A stretch of 45,369 nt of DNA, taken from Actinomycetes bacterium (GTDB lineage: Bacteria; Actinomycetota; Acidimicrobiia; IMCC26256; JANYLB01). This document shows positions 30,390 to 39,291 of the stretch, one piece after another. The first letter of the stretch is position 1, and each line of letters begins with the position of its first letter. The notes under the pieces were generated by a model, which worked only from the letters and a program-made list of their open reading frames with translations, was not told the origin of the DNA and did no database searches. The stretch is taken from NCBI GenBank assembly GCA_025363815.1, contig JANYLB010000033.1, positions 1 through 45,369 of the forward strand, written 5' to 3'. Made by a program: the position numbers and the translations under genes.

Positions 30390-32267
30390 ATGCAGCGTCC
30401 TCCCGCCGGCTCGATCCCCGATACTCCGGGGTCCTACCAGTTCAAGGATCGGGAAGGCCGGATCATCTACGTCGGCAAGGCTAAGAGCCTCCGCAGCCGG
30501 CTGAGCAACTACTTCGCGCCGCCGGCGACGTTGCCGATGCGGACCCGCCAGATGGTGACCATTGCCGAGTCGGTCGAGTGGATCGAGGTCCGCAACGAGG
30601 TCGAGGCGCTATTCCTCGAGTTCAACCTCATCAAGACGCACCGGCCCCGGTTCAACATCCGCCTGAAAGACGACAAGTCCTTTCCGTACCTCGCGGTCAC
30701 CCTCGACGAGGAGTGGCCCCGGGCGATGGTGATGCGGGGTAAGAAGCGCACGGGGGTGCGCTACTTCGGGCCCTACGCCCATGCGTACGCGATCCGCGAG
30801 ACGCTCGATCTCTTGCTACGGACGTTTCCCATCCGCACGTGCACGAACGCGAAGTTCGACCGTCACCACAAACTTGAGCGGCCGTGTTTGTACGCGCACA
30901 TCGAGAAATGTGTAGCGCCCTGCGTCGAGACCGTGACCAAAGAGGAGTACGACGCACTCGTTCGGGAGCTGGTCGCGTTTCTCGATGGCGACACCGACGA
31001 CGTCGTCGACCGACTCGAGCGCCAGATGCTCGCGGCATCGGCGGAGCTGGAGTTCGAGCGCGCCGCCCGTCTGCGAGACCAGCTGATGTCGGTCCGTAGG
31101 GTGATCGAGCGCCAGCAGATGGTCGGGACCCGTTCCGAGGATCTCGACGTGATCGGCCTCGTCGATGATCCGCTGGAAGCTTCGGTTCAGGTGTTCTTCG
31201 TGCGAAAGGGTCGGGTCGTCGGCCGTAAGGCCGTCATCGTCGACAAGGTCGAGGACCTGGACGGCCCGCCACTCGTGGCCCGGCTCCTCGAGCTTCTCTA
31301 CGGTGATTCGTCACCCGACGACGTACCCAAGGAGGTGCTCGTTCCGGTCGAACCAGAGGAACGGGCGTTGTACGAGGAGTTCCTGAGCGAGATGCGCGGG
31401 TCGCGGGTGCGGGTCCGGGTTCCGCAGCGCGGCGACAAACGGGAGCTGCTAGCCACGGTCACCACCAACGCGCGCGAGGCCATGACCCGTCACAAGCTGC
31501 GCCGCGCCTCGGATCACAACGCCCGGGCTCGGGCCCTCACGTCGCTGCAGGAAGCGCTCGATCTTCCGGAGGCTCCTCTACGCATCGAGTGTTTCGACAT
31601 CTCCAACCTGCAGGGCACCGAGATCGTCGGCTCGATGGTCGTCTCCGAAGACGGACTCGCGAAGCGGTCGGAGTACCGGCGGTTCAAGGTGCGCGCACAA
31701 GACGGTCAGGATGACTTCGCGGCGATGGAGGAGGTGCTGACCCGACGCTTCCGGAACTACCTGCGCGAGCGTGACGAAGGCGCGCGGGCAGGCAAGCGTT
31801 TCGCGTACCCGCCGAACCTTCTGCTCATCGACGGTGGCAAAGGCCAGCTCAACGTTGCTGTGCGCGTGCTCGAGGACCTCGGGCTCGAGGACATCTCGGT
31901 CGCGGGGCTGGCCAAGCGGTTCGAGGAGGTCTATCTCCCGGGTCGGTCGGATCCGGTGCGGATCGCGCGCGACTCCGAGGCGCTCTACCTGTTGCAGAAC
32001 GTGCGCGACGAGGCCCATCGCTTCGCGGTCACCTACCACCGTCAGCTCCGGGCCAAGAAGCTCACCCGTTCGATTCTCGACGATGTGTTCGGGCTCGGCT
32101 CGACCCGTAGGACCAGACTGCTCAAGCAGTTCGGCTCGGTGAAGCGAATGCGCGAGTTGACCGAAGACGAGATCATCGCGATCAGTTGGTTGCCCGAAGC
32201 GGTCGGGCGGGCGCTTTTCGCTCAACTCCACGGCGAACCGACGCCGTCGAAAGCTGTGCGACCATGA
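30390..32267 (+). CDS. uvrC: Excinuclease ABC subunit UvrC
   Basis: This dual nuclease of about 625 residues makes both incisions in nucleotide excision repair. The N-terminal GIY-YIG domain has PDTPGSYQFKDREGRIIYVG and KAKSLRSRL. A cysteine cluster (CTNAKFDRHHKLERPCLYAHIEKCVAPC) is followed by a UVR motif (LEFERAARLRDQLMSVR). The RNase H-like domain is marked by IECFDISNLQGTEIVGSMV and LIDGGKGQL, and a C-terminal helix-hairpin-helix region by LTRSILDDVFGLGSTRRTRL. The start is ATG 30390 with GGAG at 30381-30384; GTG 30387 just before it is the alternative. No SOS box was seen. rapZ begins 7 nt after its stop. Confidence 0.96.
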   Translation: MQRPPAGSIPDTPGSYQFKDREGRIIYVGKAKSLRSRLSNYFAPPATLPMRTRQMVTIAESVEWIEVRNEVEALFLEFNLIKTHRPRFNIRLKDDKSFPYLAVTLDEEWPRAMVMRGKKRTGVRYFGPYAHAYAIRETLDLLLRTFPIRTCTNAKFDRHHKLERPCLYAHIEKCVAPCVETVTKEEYDALVRELVAFLDGDTDDVVDRLERQMLAASAELEFERAARLRDQLMSVRRVIERQQMVGTRSEDLDVIGLVDDPLEASVQVFFVRKGRVVGRKAVIVDKVEDLDGPPLVARLLELLYGDSSPDDVPKEVLVPVEPEERALYEEFLSEMRGSRVRVRVPQRGDKRELLATVTTNAREAMTRHKLRRASDHNARARALTSLQEALDLPEAPLRIECFDISNLQGTEIVGSMVVSEDGLAKRSEYRRFKVRAQDGQDDFAAMEEVLTRRFRNYLRERDEGARAGKRFAYPPNLLLIDGGKGQLNVAVRVLEDLGLEDISVAGLAKRFEEVYLPGRSDPVRIARDSEALYLLQNVRDEAHRFAVTYHRQLRAKKLTRSILDDVFGLGSTRRTRLLKQFGSVKRMRELTEDEIIAISWLPEAVGRALFAQLHGEPTPSKAVRP

Positions 32268-32274
32268 GCACGCC

Positions 32275-33150
32275 ATGACGCCCTACTCGGAGCCGCTCGA
32301 AGTCACGATCATCACCGGCATGTCGGGCGCGGGCCGGTCCGAGGCGGCGAACGTTCTCGAGGACCTCGGCTTCTTCGTCATCGACAACCTTCCGCCCGCC
32401 CTGATCTCGAAGGTAGCGGAGCTTGCCCGTGGTGGTGAGCGGCCGACCCGCTACGCGCTGGTCGTCGACGTGCGCAGCGGCGCGTTCATGGACGATCTCG
32501 CCGCCGCGCTCCGAGAGCTGCGCGCGAGTGGAGCGACGACGAGGGTGCTGTTTCTCGATGCATCCGACGAGGTGCTCGTGCGGCGCTTCGAGTTGACCCG
32601 TCGTCGCCATCCGCTCTCGGCGTCCGACACGATGCTCCAAGGCATCCACCGCGAACGCGTCCTACTCGAAGGGCTGAAGGGCGATGCCGACCTGGTGGTC
32701 GATACCGGGAACACGAACGTGCACGAGCTGCGGGACCGGCTCCGGGAGCTGTTCGCGGAGGGCGCGGTCGGCGATCTGCTGCAGACGACGGTCGTCTCGT
32801 TCGGGTACAAGCACGGGTTGCCCCTAGACGCCGACCTGGTATTCGACTGCAGGTTTCTCCCGAACCCGCATTGGATAGAAGACCTGCGCCCGCTGTCGGG
32901 AACCGACTCGGCAGTGCGTGAGTTCGTGCTCGGCCAACCCGACGCGGCGAAGTTTCTCGACGAGCTCGACCGGTTGCTCGCGCTGCTTCTCCCCGCGTAC
33001 CGAAGAGAGGGAAAGGCGTACTTGTCGATCGGCATCGGCTGCACCGGCGGTCGTCATCGCAGCGTGGTCATGGCTCAGGAGATCGCGCACCGACTCGCTC
33101 TCACCGGTTTCCGCGCCCGTGTCCACCACCGCGACGTCGACAAATCATGA
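32275..33150 (+). CDS. rapZ: RapZ/YvcJ family nucleotide-binding protein
   Basis: This 291-residue P-loop protein has Walker A GMSGAGRS (15-22), with Arg where Lys is usual in other lineages; from memory this Arg is common in actinobacterial members. VLEDLGFFVIDNLPPALI and VVDVRSGAF follow, and the C-terminal domain has the family hallmarks FGYKHGLP, CRFLPNPHW and SIGIGCTGGRHRSVVMAQEIA. In E. coli RapZ links glucosamine-6-phosphate level to sRNA decay; in Gram-positive bacteria the role is less clear but tied to envelope metabolism and competence. It is coupled to yvcK (ATGA overlap) in the standard uvrC-rapZ-yvcK order. Confidence 0.95.
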   Translation: MTPYSEPLEVTIITGMSGAGRSEAANVLEDLGFFVIDNLPPALISKVAELARGGERPTRYALVVDVRSGAFMDDLAAALRELRASGATTRVLFLDASDEVLVRRFELTRRRHPLSASDTMLQGIHRERVLLEGLKGDADLVVDTGNTNVHELRDRLRELFAEGAVGDLLQTTVVSFGYKHGLPLDADLVFDCRFLPNPHWIEDLRPLSGTDSAVREFVLGQPDAAKFLDELDRLLALLLPAYRREGKAYLSIGIGCTGGRHRSVVMAQEIAHRLALTGFRARVHHRDVDKS

Positions 33151-34046
33151 GCGACCGAACCGGCCGAGCCCGCAGGGTCGTCGCGCTCGGCGGCGGGCAC
33201 GGGCTCGCGGCCGCCCTTCGGGCCATCCGGCGGTACTCCGACGAGATCACTGCGGTGGTAACCGTGGCCGACGACGGTGGTTCGTCGGGTCGGCTCCGCC
33301 GTGATCTGGGAGTTCTGGCGCCGGGCGATCTTCGCAAGTGTCTCGTAGCGTTGGCCGGTGACCCCGTCTGGGAGCAGGCGTTCGAACACCGTTTCCAGGG
33401 CGGCGATCTCGACGGGCATGCGTTCGGGAACCTCGTGATCGTGGGCCTCGCCGAATCGCTCGGCGATTCGATCCGGGCGCTCGACGAAGCGGCCAAGGTC
33501 GTCGGCGCGGTGGGTCGGGTGCTCCCGGCCACGATCGGGCCGGTGGTGCTCAAGGCCGACGTCGACGGAACTCCGGTCGAGGGCCAGGTCGCGGTGCAGA
33601 ACTCGCCGGGTCGGATCGGCCATGTGGAGCTCGTACCGGCAGACGCCCGCGCCCCGAGCGAGGTGATCGACGCGATCGGCGATGCCGATCAGGTCGTCCT
33701 CGCACCCGGCTCCCTGTTCACCAGCCTTTTGCCGGTGCTGTGCGTGGCCGAGATCCGGGAGGCTCTGGGCGTAACCCCCGGATCGGTGGTCCAGGTGGCG
33801 AATCTTCGGCCCGAGCTTCCCGAGACCGAGGGACTCGACGCTACCGACCACCTTCGGGCCGTGCTCGACCACGGGGCCCGCGTAGACCAGTTCATCTTCG
33901 AAGCCACCGGTGGGTTCCCGGCCGACCTGCGGGCCATTCGAGACCTGGGCGTTGAACCGGTCGCGTCGGACGTTGCCGGCGCGAACGGACTTGTCCACGA
34001 TGCGGCCAAATTGGCGAGGGCACTCTCAGTGCTGCCGGAGTCGTAG
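33147..34046 (+). CDS. yvcK: YvcK/CofD-like gluconeogenesis factor
   Basis: This 299-residue Rossmann-like protein of the CofD/YvcK superfamily binds UDP-sugars in known homologues and affects gluconeogenic growth and peptidoglycan precursor synthesis. Motifs include VVALGGGHGLAAALRAIRRY (11-30), VADDGGSSGRLRRDLGVLAPGDLRKCL, HAFGNLVIVGL and the QVVLAPGSLFTSLLPVL segment. The ATG overlaps the rapZ stop. In most actinobacteria whiA follows directly, but here the gap gene starts 88 bp later with no whiA in between. Confidence 0.94.
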   Translation: MSDRTGRARRVVALGGGHGLAAALRAIRRYSDEITAVVTVADDGGSSGRLRRDLGVLAPGDLRKCLVALAGDPVWEQAFEHRFQGGDLDGHAFGNLVIVGLAESLGDSIRALDEAAKVVGAVGRVLPATIGPVVLKADVDGTPVEGQVAVQNSPGRIGHVELVPADARAPSEVIDAIGDADQVVLAPGSLFTSLLPVLCVAEIREALGVTPGSVVQVANLRPELPETEGLDATDHLRAVLDHGARVDQFIFEATGGFPADLRAIRDLGVEPVASDVAGANGLVHDAAKLARALSVLPES

Positions 34047-34134
34047 GGTTCGGCCCCTGTCGCGCTGGTGCGCGAATCTCGGGACAGGTCGAGTCGGGAT
34101 CCGGCAACGAGGCCGGAATGACGGAGGGTCGGAC

Positions 34135-35166
34135 ATGACGGTACGGGTCGGGATCAACGGTTTCGGTCGAATCGGTCGGTCGTTCTATAGGGCATTGCTG
34201 GAGCGGGGCACCGGTGCCGGGGTCGAGTTGGTCGCGGTCAACGATCCGTTCGGCGACGCCGAGACCATGGCCTTCCTTCTCAAGCACGACTCCGTGGGCG
34301 GCGTGCTCCGCAACGAGGTCAAGGCCACTGACAACGGCTTCTCTGTCGACGGCAAGGAGACCAAGAAGCTCGAGGCGCGTGACCCGGCCGAGGTGCCGTG
34401 GGGCGACAACGGTGTCGACATCGTGATCGAGTCGACCGGCCTGTTCACCGGCCGCGACAAGGCCGCGGGTCACCTCGCGGGTGGCGCGAAACGGGTGGTG
34501 ATCTCCGCGCCGAGCGGCGACGCCGACGCCACGATCTGCATGGGTGTGAATCACGAGGTCTACGACCCGGCCCAGCACACCGTCGTCTCGAACGCCTCGT
34601 GCACGACGAATTGCCTCGCGCCGATGGCCAAGGTGCTCGATGACACCTTCGGCATCGAGCAGGGCTACATCACCACGGTGCACGCGTACACGACTGACCA
34701 GCAGCTGCAGGACCAGGCGACCGCGACCCGCTCCGGCAAGCCCGACCTGCGGCGGATGCGCGCCGCGGGGCTGTCGATAATTCCGAGCAGCACTGGAGCG
34801 GCGCGGGCGATCGGCATCGTGCTTCCCCAGCTGAAGGGCAAGCTTGATGGGCTCGCGTTGCGCGTTCCGGTACCTACCGGTTCGATCACCGACCTGGTCG
34901 CCACGCTTTCGACAGATGCATCGGTCGACGACGTGAATGCTGCATTTGGAAAAGCAGCGGGGGACCCCTCCTTTCGAGGCGTGCTCGAGTACACCGACGA
35001 GCCGCTCGTGTCGGCCGACATCGTGCACAACCCGTCGTCGTGTGTGTACTCGGCGCGCGACACGATGGCGAATGGGCCCACGGTCAAGGTGCTCGGCTGG
35101 TACGACAACGAGTGGGGTTACTCGAACCGCCTCGTCGATCTCGTCGCCTTCCTCGGCGACGAATAG
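34135..35166 (+). CDS. gap: Glyceraldehyde-3-phosphate dehydrogenase
   Basis: This 343-residue NAD-dependent enzyme of glycolysis begins MTVRVGINGFGRIGRSFYRA (cofactor-binding GFGRIGR). Catalytic Cys156 lies in NASCTTNCLAP, and the catalytic His follows in TTVHAYTTDQQ. It also has SSTGAARAIG, and WYDNEWGYSNR near the end. GGAGG lies 8 nt before the ATG. A longer in-frame extension back to 33910 overlaps yvcK and is not homologous. It is first of the gap-pgk-tpiA-secG cluster, with 33 nt to pgk. Confidence 0.97.
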   Translation: MTVRVGINGFGRIGRSFYRALLERGTGAGVELVAVNDPFGDAETMAFLLKHDSVGGVLRNEVKATDNGFSVDGKETKKLEARDPAEVPWGDNGVDIVIESTGLFTGRDKAAGHLAGGAKRVVISAPSGDADATICMGVNHEVYDPAQHTVVSNASCTTNCLAPMAKVLDDTFGIEQGYITTVHAYTTDQQLQDQATATRSGKPDLRRMRAAGLSIIPSSTGAARAIGIVLPQLKGKLDGLALRVPVPTGSITDLVATLSTDASVDDVNAAFGKAAGDPSFRGVLEYTDEPLVSADIVHNPSSCVYSARDTMANGPTVKVLGWYDNEWGYSNRLVDLVAFLGDE

Positions 35167-35199
35167 CCCGTCGACCCAACCGAAGCTGCGAGCCATTTC

Positions 35200-36396
35200 A
35201 TGTCTCTCGACCTCCCGCGCCTGGAAGACCTGCCACTCGATCGCGGGAGCCGGGTGCTTGTCCGTATCGACTGCAACACCCCCCTCCGCGACGGTGTGGT
35301 GTCTGATGATCTGCGCCTGACGACCGTGCTTCCAACCATCAACTGGCTCCGCGAGCGCGGCGCGGCGGTCGTTCTGTGCGGTCACCTCGGTCGCCCCAAA
35401 GGCGTTTCCGACCTGCAATTCTCGTTGGCTCCTGTTGCGGCGAGGCTCTCGGAGCTGCTCGGAGCCGGCGTGGCACTCGCATCGCAGGTCGTGGGCTCCG
35501 GTGCCGCGGAGATGATCGCCAACCTCGGCGCCGGCGACGTGATGTTGCTCGAGAACCTGCGGTTCGAACCCGGCGAGGTCGAGAACAGCATCGGGTTCGT
35601 GGCGTCGTTGTGCGAGCCGGTCGATGCCTACGTGAATGAGGCGTTCGGCGCGTCGCACCGCGAGCACGCGTCGATCGTCGGCCCTCCACTAATCCTGCCC
35701 AGTGCCGCCGGTCTTTTGCTGCTGGCTGAGGTCGAAGTGCTGTCGAGCCTGCTCGACTGTGCCGCTCGTCCGTTTGTCGCTGTGCTCGGAGGATCGAAGG
35801 TCAGCGACAAGCTTGCGGTGATCGAGGCGCTTCTGGAGCGGTGCGACACGATTCTCGTCGGCGGCGCGATGGCGTTCACGTTCCTCGTCGCCCAAGGTTT
35901 TTCGATCGGCGACTCGATGGTTGAGCTCGATCGAGTCGATGATTGCCGCCGCCTTCTCGAGACCGGCCGGGTGCACGTTCCTGTCGATGTCGTGATCGCG
36001 CGGGAGATCTCCGAGACCGCCGAGGTCCGCGTTGTCAAGGCCCGCGCCATTCCCGACGGTTGGAAGGGCCTGGACATCGGTCCCGAGACCGCGGTGTTGT
36101 TCTGCGACGCGATCGAAGAAGCCCGCACTCTCTTGTGGAACGGCCCGATGGGCGTGTTCGAGGTGACTCCGTTCGCGGCGGGGACCCGCACGATCGCCGA
36201 GGCCGTCGCCGCCTGTTCCGGGTTCACCGTGATCGGTGGCGGCGACAGTGGCGCGGCCATCCGCCAGTTCGGACTCGCCGACAGGGTCGACCACGTGAGC
36301 ACCGGTGGCGGCGCATCATTGGAACTGATCGAGCTCGGCGACCTCCCCGGTCTCCGGGCACTCCGTGAAGGAAAGAAGAGACCAGCCGATGACTGA
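35200..36396 (+). CDS. pgk: Phosphoglycerate kinase
   Basis: This 398-residue glycolytic kinase transfers phosphate from 1,3-bisphosphoglycerate to ADP. The N-terminal substrate-binding section has RVLVRIDCNTPLRDG and CGHLGRPKG, then LLENLRFEPGEVEN and NEAFGASHREHAS. The C-terminal nucleotide domain has VLGGSKVSDK, LWNGPMGVFE and VIGGGDSGAAI, then VSTGGGASLELI. Length is normal. Its 3' end overlaps the tpiA start by 8 nt. Confidence 0.97.
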   Translation: MSLDLPRLEDLPLDRGSRVLVRIDCNTPLRDGVVSDDLRLTTVLPTINWLRERGAAVVLCGHLGRPKGVSDLQFSLAPVAARLSELLGAGVALASQVVGSGAAEMIANLGAGDVMLLENLRFEPGEVENSIGFVASLCEPVDAYVNEAFGASHREHASIVGPPLILPSAAGLLLLAEVEVLSSLLDCAARPFVAVLGGSKVSDKLAVIEALLERCDTILVGGAMAFTFLVAQGFSIGDSMVELDRVDDCRRLLETGRVHVPVDVVIAREISETAEVRVVKARAIPDGWKGLDIGPETAVLFCDAIEEARTLLWNGPMGVFEVTPFAAGTRTIAEAVAACSGFTVIGGGDSGAAIRQFGLADRVDHVSTGGGASLELIELGDLPGLRALREGKKRPADD

Positions 36397-37186
36397 TCCG
36401 TCAGGCCCCGACGGTGCCCGTAAGCCCCTGATCGCGGGTAACTGGAAGATGAACCACGATCACTTCACCGCGATCCAATACACCCAGAAGCTGTCGTATC
36501 TCCTCGACACGCACGACTACGAGCTCGTCGATGTGGTGCTGTGCCCGCCGTTCACCGACCTGCGCTCGATGCAAACCACACTCGAGAGCGACAAGATCCC
36601 AATCGCGCTCGGCGCCCAGAACTGTTACTACGAGAAGGAAGGCGCGTTCACCGGTGAGGTCTCACCGGTGATGCTGGCCAAGCTCAACGTCAGCTACGTG
36701 ATCGTCGGGCACTCGGAGCGGCGTCGACACTTCGGCGAGACCGACGACGTCGTGAACCGCAAGGTCCGGGCCGTCATCGCCAACGGGATGACCCCAATCG
36801 CCTGTGTTGGCGAGACCCTCGAGGAACGGGAGGCGGGTGGCACCGATGCAAAGGTGAGCTCCCAGGTCGTCAACGCGTTCGACGGTGTGAAGAAGGCCGA
36901 AATCGCCGGCGCGGTTGTCGCCTACGAACCCATCTGGGCCATTGGCACCGGCCGCAACGCCACCCCCGATGACGCCGAGACGACCATCGCGGTGATCCGT
37001 GCTGCGCTGGCGCAACGCTTCGACCCGGCGACGGCCGAAGCCGTCCGCATCCAGTACGGCGGCAGCGCCAAGCCCGGCAACGCAGCCGAGCTGATGGCTC
37101 GGCCCGGGATCGACGGGCTGTTGGTTGGTGGCGCGTCGCTCGACCCCGAGGAGTTCGGGAGGATCATTCGGTACGGCAGTTCCTGA
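36389..37186 (+). CDS. tpiA: Triosephosphate isomerase
   Basis: This 265-residue TIM-barrel enzyme interconverts dihydroxyacetone phosphate and glyceraldehyde 3-phosphate. AGNWKMNHD carries the phosphate-binding Asn and Lys, VGHSERRRHFGE has catalytic His108, AYEPIWAIGTGR has catalytic Glu180, and YGGSAKPGNA and DGLLVGGASL complete the site. The start ATG 36389 overlaps pgk by 8 nt. An upstream in-frame GTG at 36365 would add eight residues not seen in the family. Confidence 0.97.
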   Translation: MTDPSGPDGARKPLIAGNWKMNHDHFTAIQYTQKLSYLLDTHDYELVDVVLCPPFTDLRSMQTTLESDKIPIALGAQNCYYEKEGAFTGEVSPVMLAKLNVSYVIVGHSERRRHFGETDDVVNRKVRAVIANGMTPIACVGETLEEREAGGTDAKVSSQVVNAFDGVKKAEIAGAVVAYEPIWAIGTGRNATPDDAETTIAVIRAALAQRFDPATAEAVRIQYGGSAKPGNAAELMARPGIDGLLVGGASLDPEEFGRIIRYGSS

Positions 37187-37232
37187 GCATGACTGTGGTG
37201 GTACCGTTTTCGTTCGACGAGAAGGAGATCCC

Positions 37233-37469
37233 GTGATCGACCCCATTCTCATCGGCATCGTCGTGCTGACGGCGCTGATTTTGATCGTCTTCATCTTGCT
37301 GCATGCCGGCCGTGGTGGCGGTTTGTCCGATATGTTCGGCGGGGGATCACTCGGCGGTTCGATGGCCGGATCCACGGTGGTGGAACGCAACCTCGACCGC
37401 CTCACGGTGATCACAGCGACGATCTTCGTGTTCTCCGTCATCCTTCTTGGACTCAATCTTCAACCGTAG
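37233..37469 (+). CDS. secG: Protein translocase subunit SecG
   Basis: This 78-residue membrane protein stimulates SecYEG translocation. It has two hydrophobic helices (about 5-25 and 56-75) joined by a Gly-rich loop, HAGRGGGLSDMFGGGSLGG. The GGGLSDMFGG motif is typical of SecG. GTG 37233 has AAGGAG 6 nt upstream, which rules out the longer frame starting inside tpiA. Its place after tpiA is conserved in actinobacteria. Confidence 0.95.
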   Translation: MIDPILIGIVVLTALILIVFILLHAGRGGGLSDMFGGGSLGGSMAGSTVVERNLDRLTVITATIFVFSVILLGLNLQP

Positions 37470-37524
37470 GTCCGCGCGTGCCGAGGAATGCGGTGCGAGA
37501 GTGATCGCACTCCGAGGCGGGTTG

Positions 37525-37548
37525 ATGGTGAAGAAGGTGGACAAGTGA
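37525..37548 (+). CDS. Possible 7-codon leader ORF coupled to the solute-binding protein
   Basis: ATG at 37525 has GAGG 7 nt upstream and encodes MVKKVDK. Its TGA overlaps the GTG start of the solute-binding protein (GTGA). It may be a leader peptide for translational control or chance; the downstream GTG also has its own AAGG at good spacing. Confidence 0.25.
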   Translation: MVKKVDK

Positions 37549-39251
37549 TTCGTTCCAAGGCTCGGTACCGGCTGATCGCGCTCGGCGCAGTGTTCGCACT
37601 TGTGCTCGTGGCGTGTGGTGGCTCCAGCAGCAAGAAGAGCGGCTCGACAACTCCGACCACCCCGACCACCGCGCCGCTAGGGCAGCCCGCTTCAGGCACT
37701 CTGGTGCTCGCGGCGGAGCAGGAGCCCAGCTGCTCCGATTGGATCGCCAGCTGCGCGGGTCTCAGCTGGGGCGTCTGGACCATGCAGGAACACACGATGC
37801 CGTCGGCATTCGACATCGTGAAGGACGGCAGCGGCTGGAACTACGCGCCGAGCATCCTGCTCGCAGGTGCACCGACCCTCACGACTAGTCCGAGCCAGGT
37901 CGTCACCTACAAGATCAACCCGGCCGCGGTCTGGTCCGACGGCGTTCCGATCACCTCGGCCGACTTCAAGTACACGTGGGACCAGATCGCCAACGGCAAA
38001 GACGTCTACAGCAAGACCGGCTACGAGAACATCGCGAGCGTCGACGACACCGACCCGTCGACCGCGGTGGTCACGTTCAAGCCCAATCAGTCGTACGGTC
38101 CGTGGCGTTCGCTGTTCGGCAGCGACTACGGCGTCTGGCCGAGTCACATCCTGGCCGGCAAGAACCGCGACGCGATGACCAAGAACGGCTACGCGTGGTC
38201 AGGTGGACCGTGGAAGATCGCGAAGTGGAACCGCGGCGTCGACGTCACCCTCATACCGAACGACAAGTACTGGGGCGAGAAGGCGAAGATCTCAAAGGTG
38301 ATCTTCAAGTTCATCCCCGACACCGCCGCGCAGTTCAAGGCGTTCCAGACCGGCGAGGTGCTCGGCGTCTACCCCCAGCCGCAACCCGACTCTGTCGACT
38401 TGATCAAGAAGGGTCTTCCCAACGCTAAGTCGGCGTACACGGCCGACACCGGCAGCATCGAGGCGTTGTGGATGAACAACGCCAAGGCGCCGCTCGACTC
38501 GGTTCCTGTGCGCCAGGCCGTCGCCTACGCGATCGACCGAGACGCGATCGTTGCTCGACTCTTCGGAGTTCTCGGCGTGACGAAGGCGAGCCAGAGCCTC
38601 AACCCGCCCATCACCGCGCAGTATGGCGATCAGCAGGCCTGGGCCGGCTACTCCCTGAACCTCGCGAAGGTCGCCGAGCTGCTCACCGGCGATGGCTGGG
38701 CGAAAGGCAGCGACGGGATCTACGCCAAGGGGGGCAAGAAGCTCAGCCTCACGATCGTCACCACCGCCGGCAACCAGCGTCGTGAGTTGACCGAGCAGAT
38801 CCTGCAGGAGCAGTTGAAGGCGGCCGGCATCGAGATGAAGATCAAGAACCAGAGTGCCGACCAGCTCTTCGGTACGACGCTGGTAAAGGGAACGTTCCAG
38901 CTCTCGCTGTACGCACAGACCAACACCAATCTCGATCCCGGACTGTGCGTCATCATGTGCTCGGCGAACATTCCCGCCAAGGCGAACAGCAACTCGGGCC
39001 AGAACTTCACCCGTACCGGGATTCCGGCGCTCGACCCGCTCCTACAGACGGTCGATTCGAGCAGTGACAACGCATTGCGTGCGCAGAACCAGATTCAAGC
39101 TGACCGGTTGATGGCGCAGAACCAGGTGACGTTGCCGCTCGACCCCCTGCCCAACATCGCGATCTGGAGCGACAAGATCCAGGGCAACTTGAGCGACAAC
39201 CCGATTACGGCGATGTTCTGGAACATGAACACTTGGCAGCTCCGGGGCTAG
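37545..39251 (+). CDS. ABC transporter solute-binding lipoprotein, peptide/nickel type (SBP family 5), first copy
   Basis: This 568-residue exported receptor has the lipoprotein signal LGAVFALVLVAC with the lipidated Cys near residue 24, then a Ser/Thr/Pro linker (SSKKSGSTTPTTPTT). The SBP_bac_5 fold is clear from the early VVTYKINPAAVWSDGVPITSADF, from GPWKIAKWNRGVDVTLIPND and from VRQAVAYAIDRDAIV. It captures a peptide or similar ligand and delivers it to the permeases encoded next. The GTG start has AAGG 7 nt upstream and overlaps a possible mini-ORF. It is followed by a GC-rich hairpin and the dppB-like gene. Confidence 0.92.
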   Translation: MIRSKARYRLIALGAVFALVLVACGGSSSKKSGSTTPTTPTTAPLGQPASGTLVLAAEQEPSCSDWIASCAGLSWGVWTMQEHTMPSAFDIVKDGSGWNYAPSILLAGAPTLTTSPSQVVTYKINPAAVWSDGVPITSADFKYTWDQIANGKDVYSKTGYENIASVDDTDPSTAVVTFKPNQSYGPWRSLFGSDYGVWPSHILAGKNRDAMTKNGYAWSGGPWKIAKWNRGVDVTLIPNDKYWGEKAKISKVIFKFIPDTAAQFKAFQTGEVLGVYPQPQPDSVDLIKKGLPNAKSAYTADTGSIEALWMNNAKAPLDSVPVRQAVAYAIDRDAIVARLFGVLGVTKASQSLNPPITAQYGDQQAWAGYSLNLAKVAELLTGDGWAKGSDGIYAKGGKKLSLTIVTTAGNQRRELTEQILQEQLKAAGIEMKIKNQSADQLFGTTLVKGTFQLSLYAQTNTNLDPGLCVIMCSANIPAKANSNSGQNFTRTGIPALDPLLQTVDSSSDNALRAQNQIQADRLMAQNQVTLPLDPLPNIAIWSDKIQGNLSDNPITAMFWNMNTWQLRG

Positions 39252-39257
39252 TGGTTA

Positions 39258-39280
39258 GCCCGGGGGTATTTCCCCCGGGC
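39258..39280 (+). terminator. Intercistronic hairpin between binding protein and first permease
   Basis: GCCCGGGGG (39258-39266) and CCCCCGGGC (39272-39280) form a perfect 9-bp stem with loop TATTT, 6 nt after the binding-protein stop and 11 nt before the permease start. Such stems often attenuate or protect the 5' cistron, so that more receptor than permease is made. Confidence 0.8.
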
Positions 39281-39291
39281 GCGTTCGCGCG

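Noticed and set aside
32317-32340. Arg in place of Lys in RapZ Walker A as a sign of inactivity
   Set aside because: From memory GAGRS is the usual form in actinobacterial RapZ/YvcJ, so it is not an anomaly.
33892-35667. 591-codon open frame antisense to yvcK, gap and pgk
   Set aside because: It crosses three confidently identified genes and their gaps and has His/Arg-rich low-information sequence, so it is a shadow.
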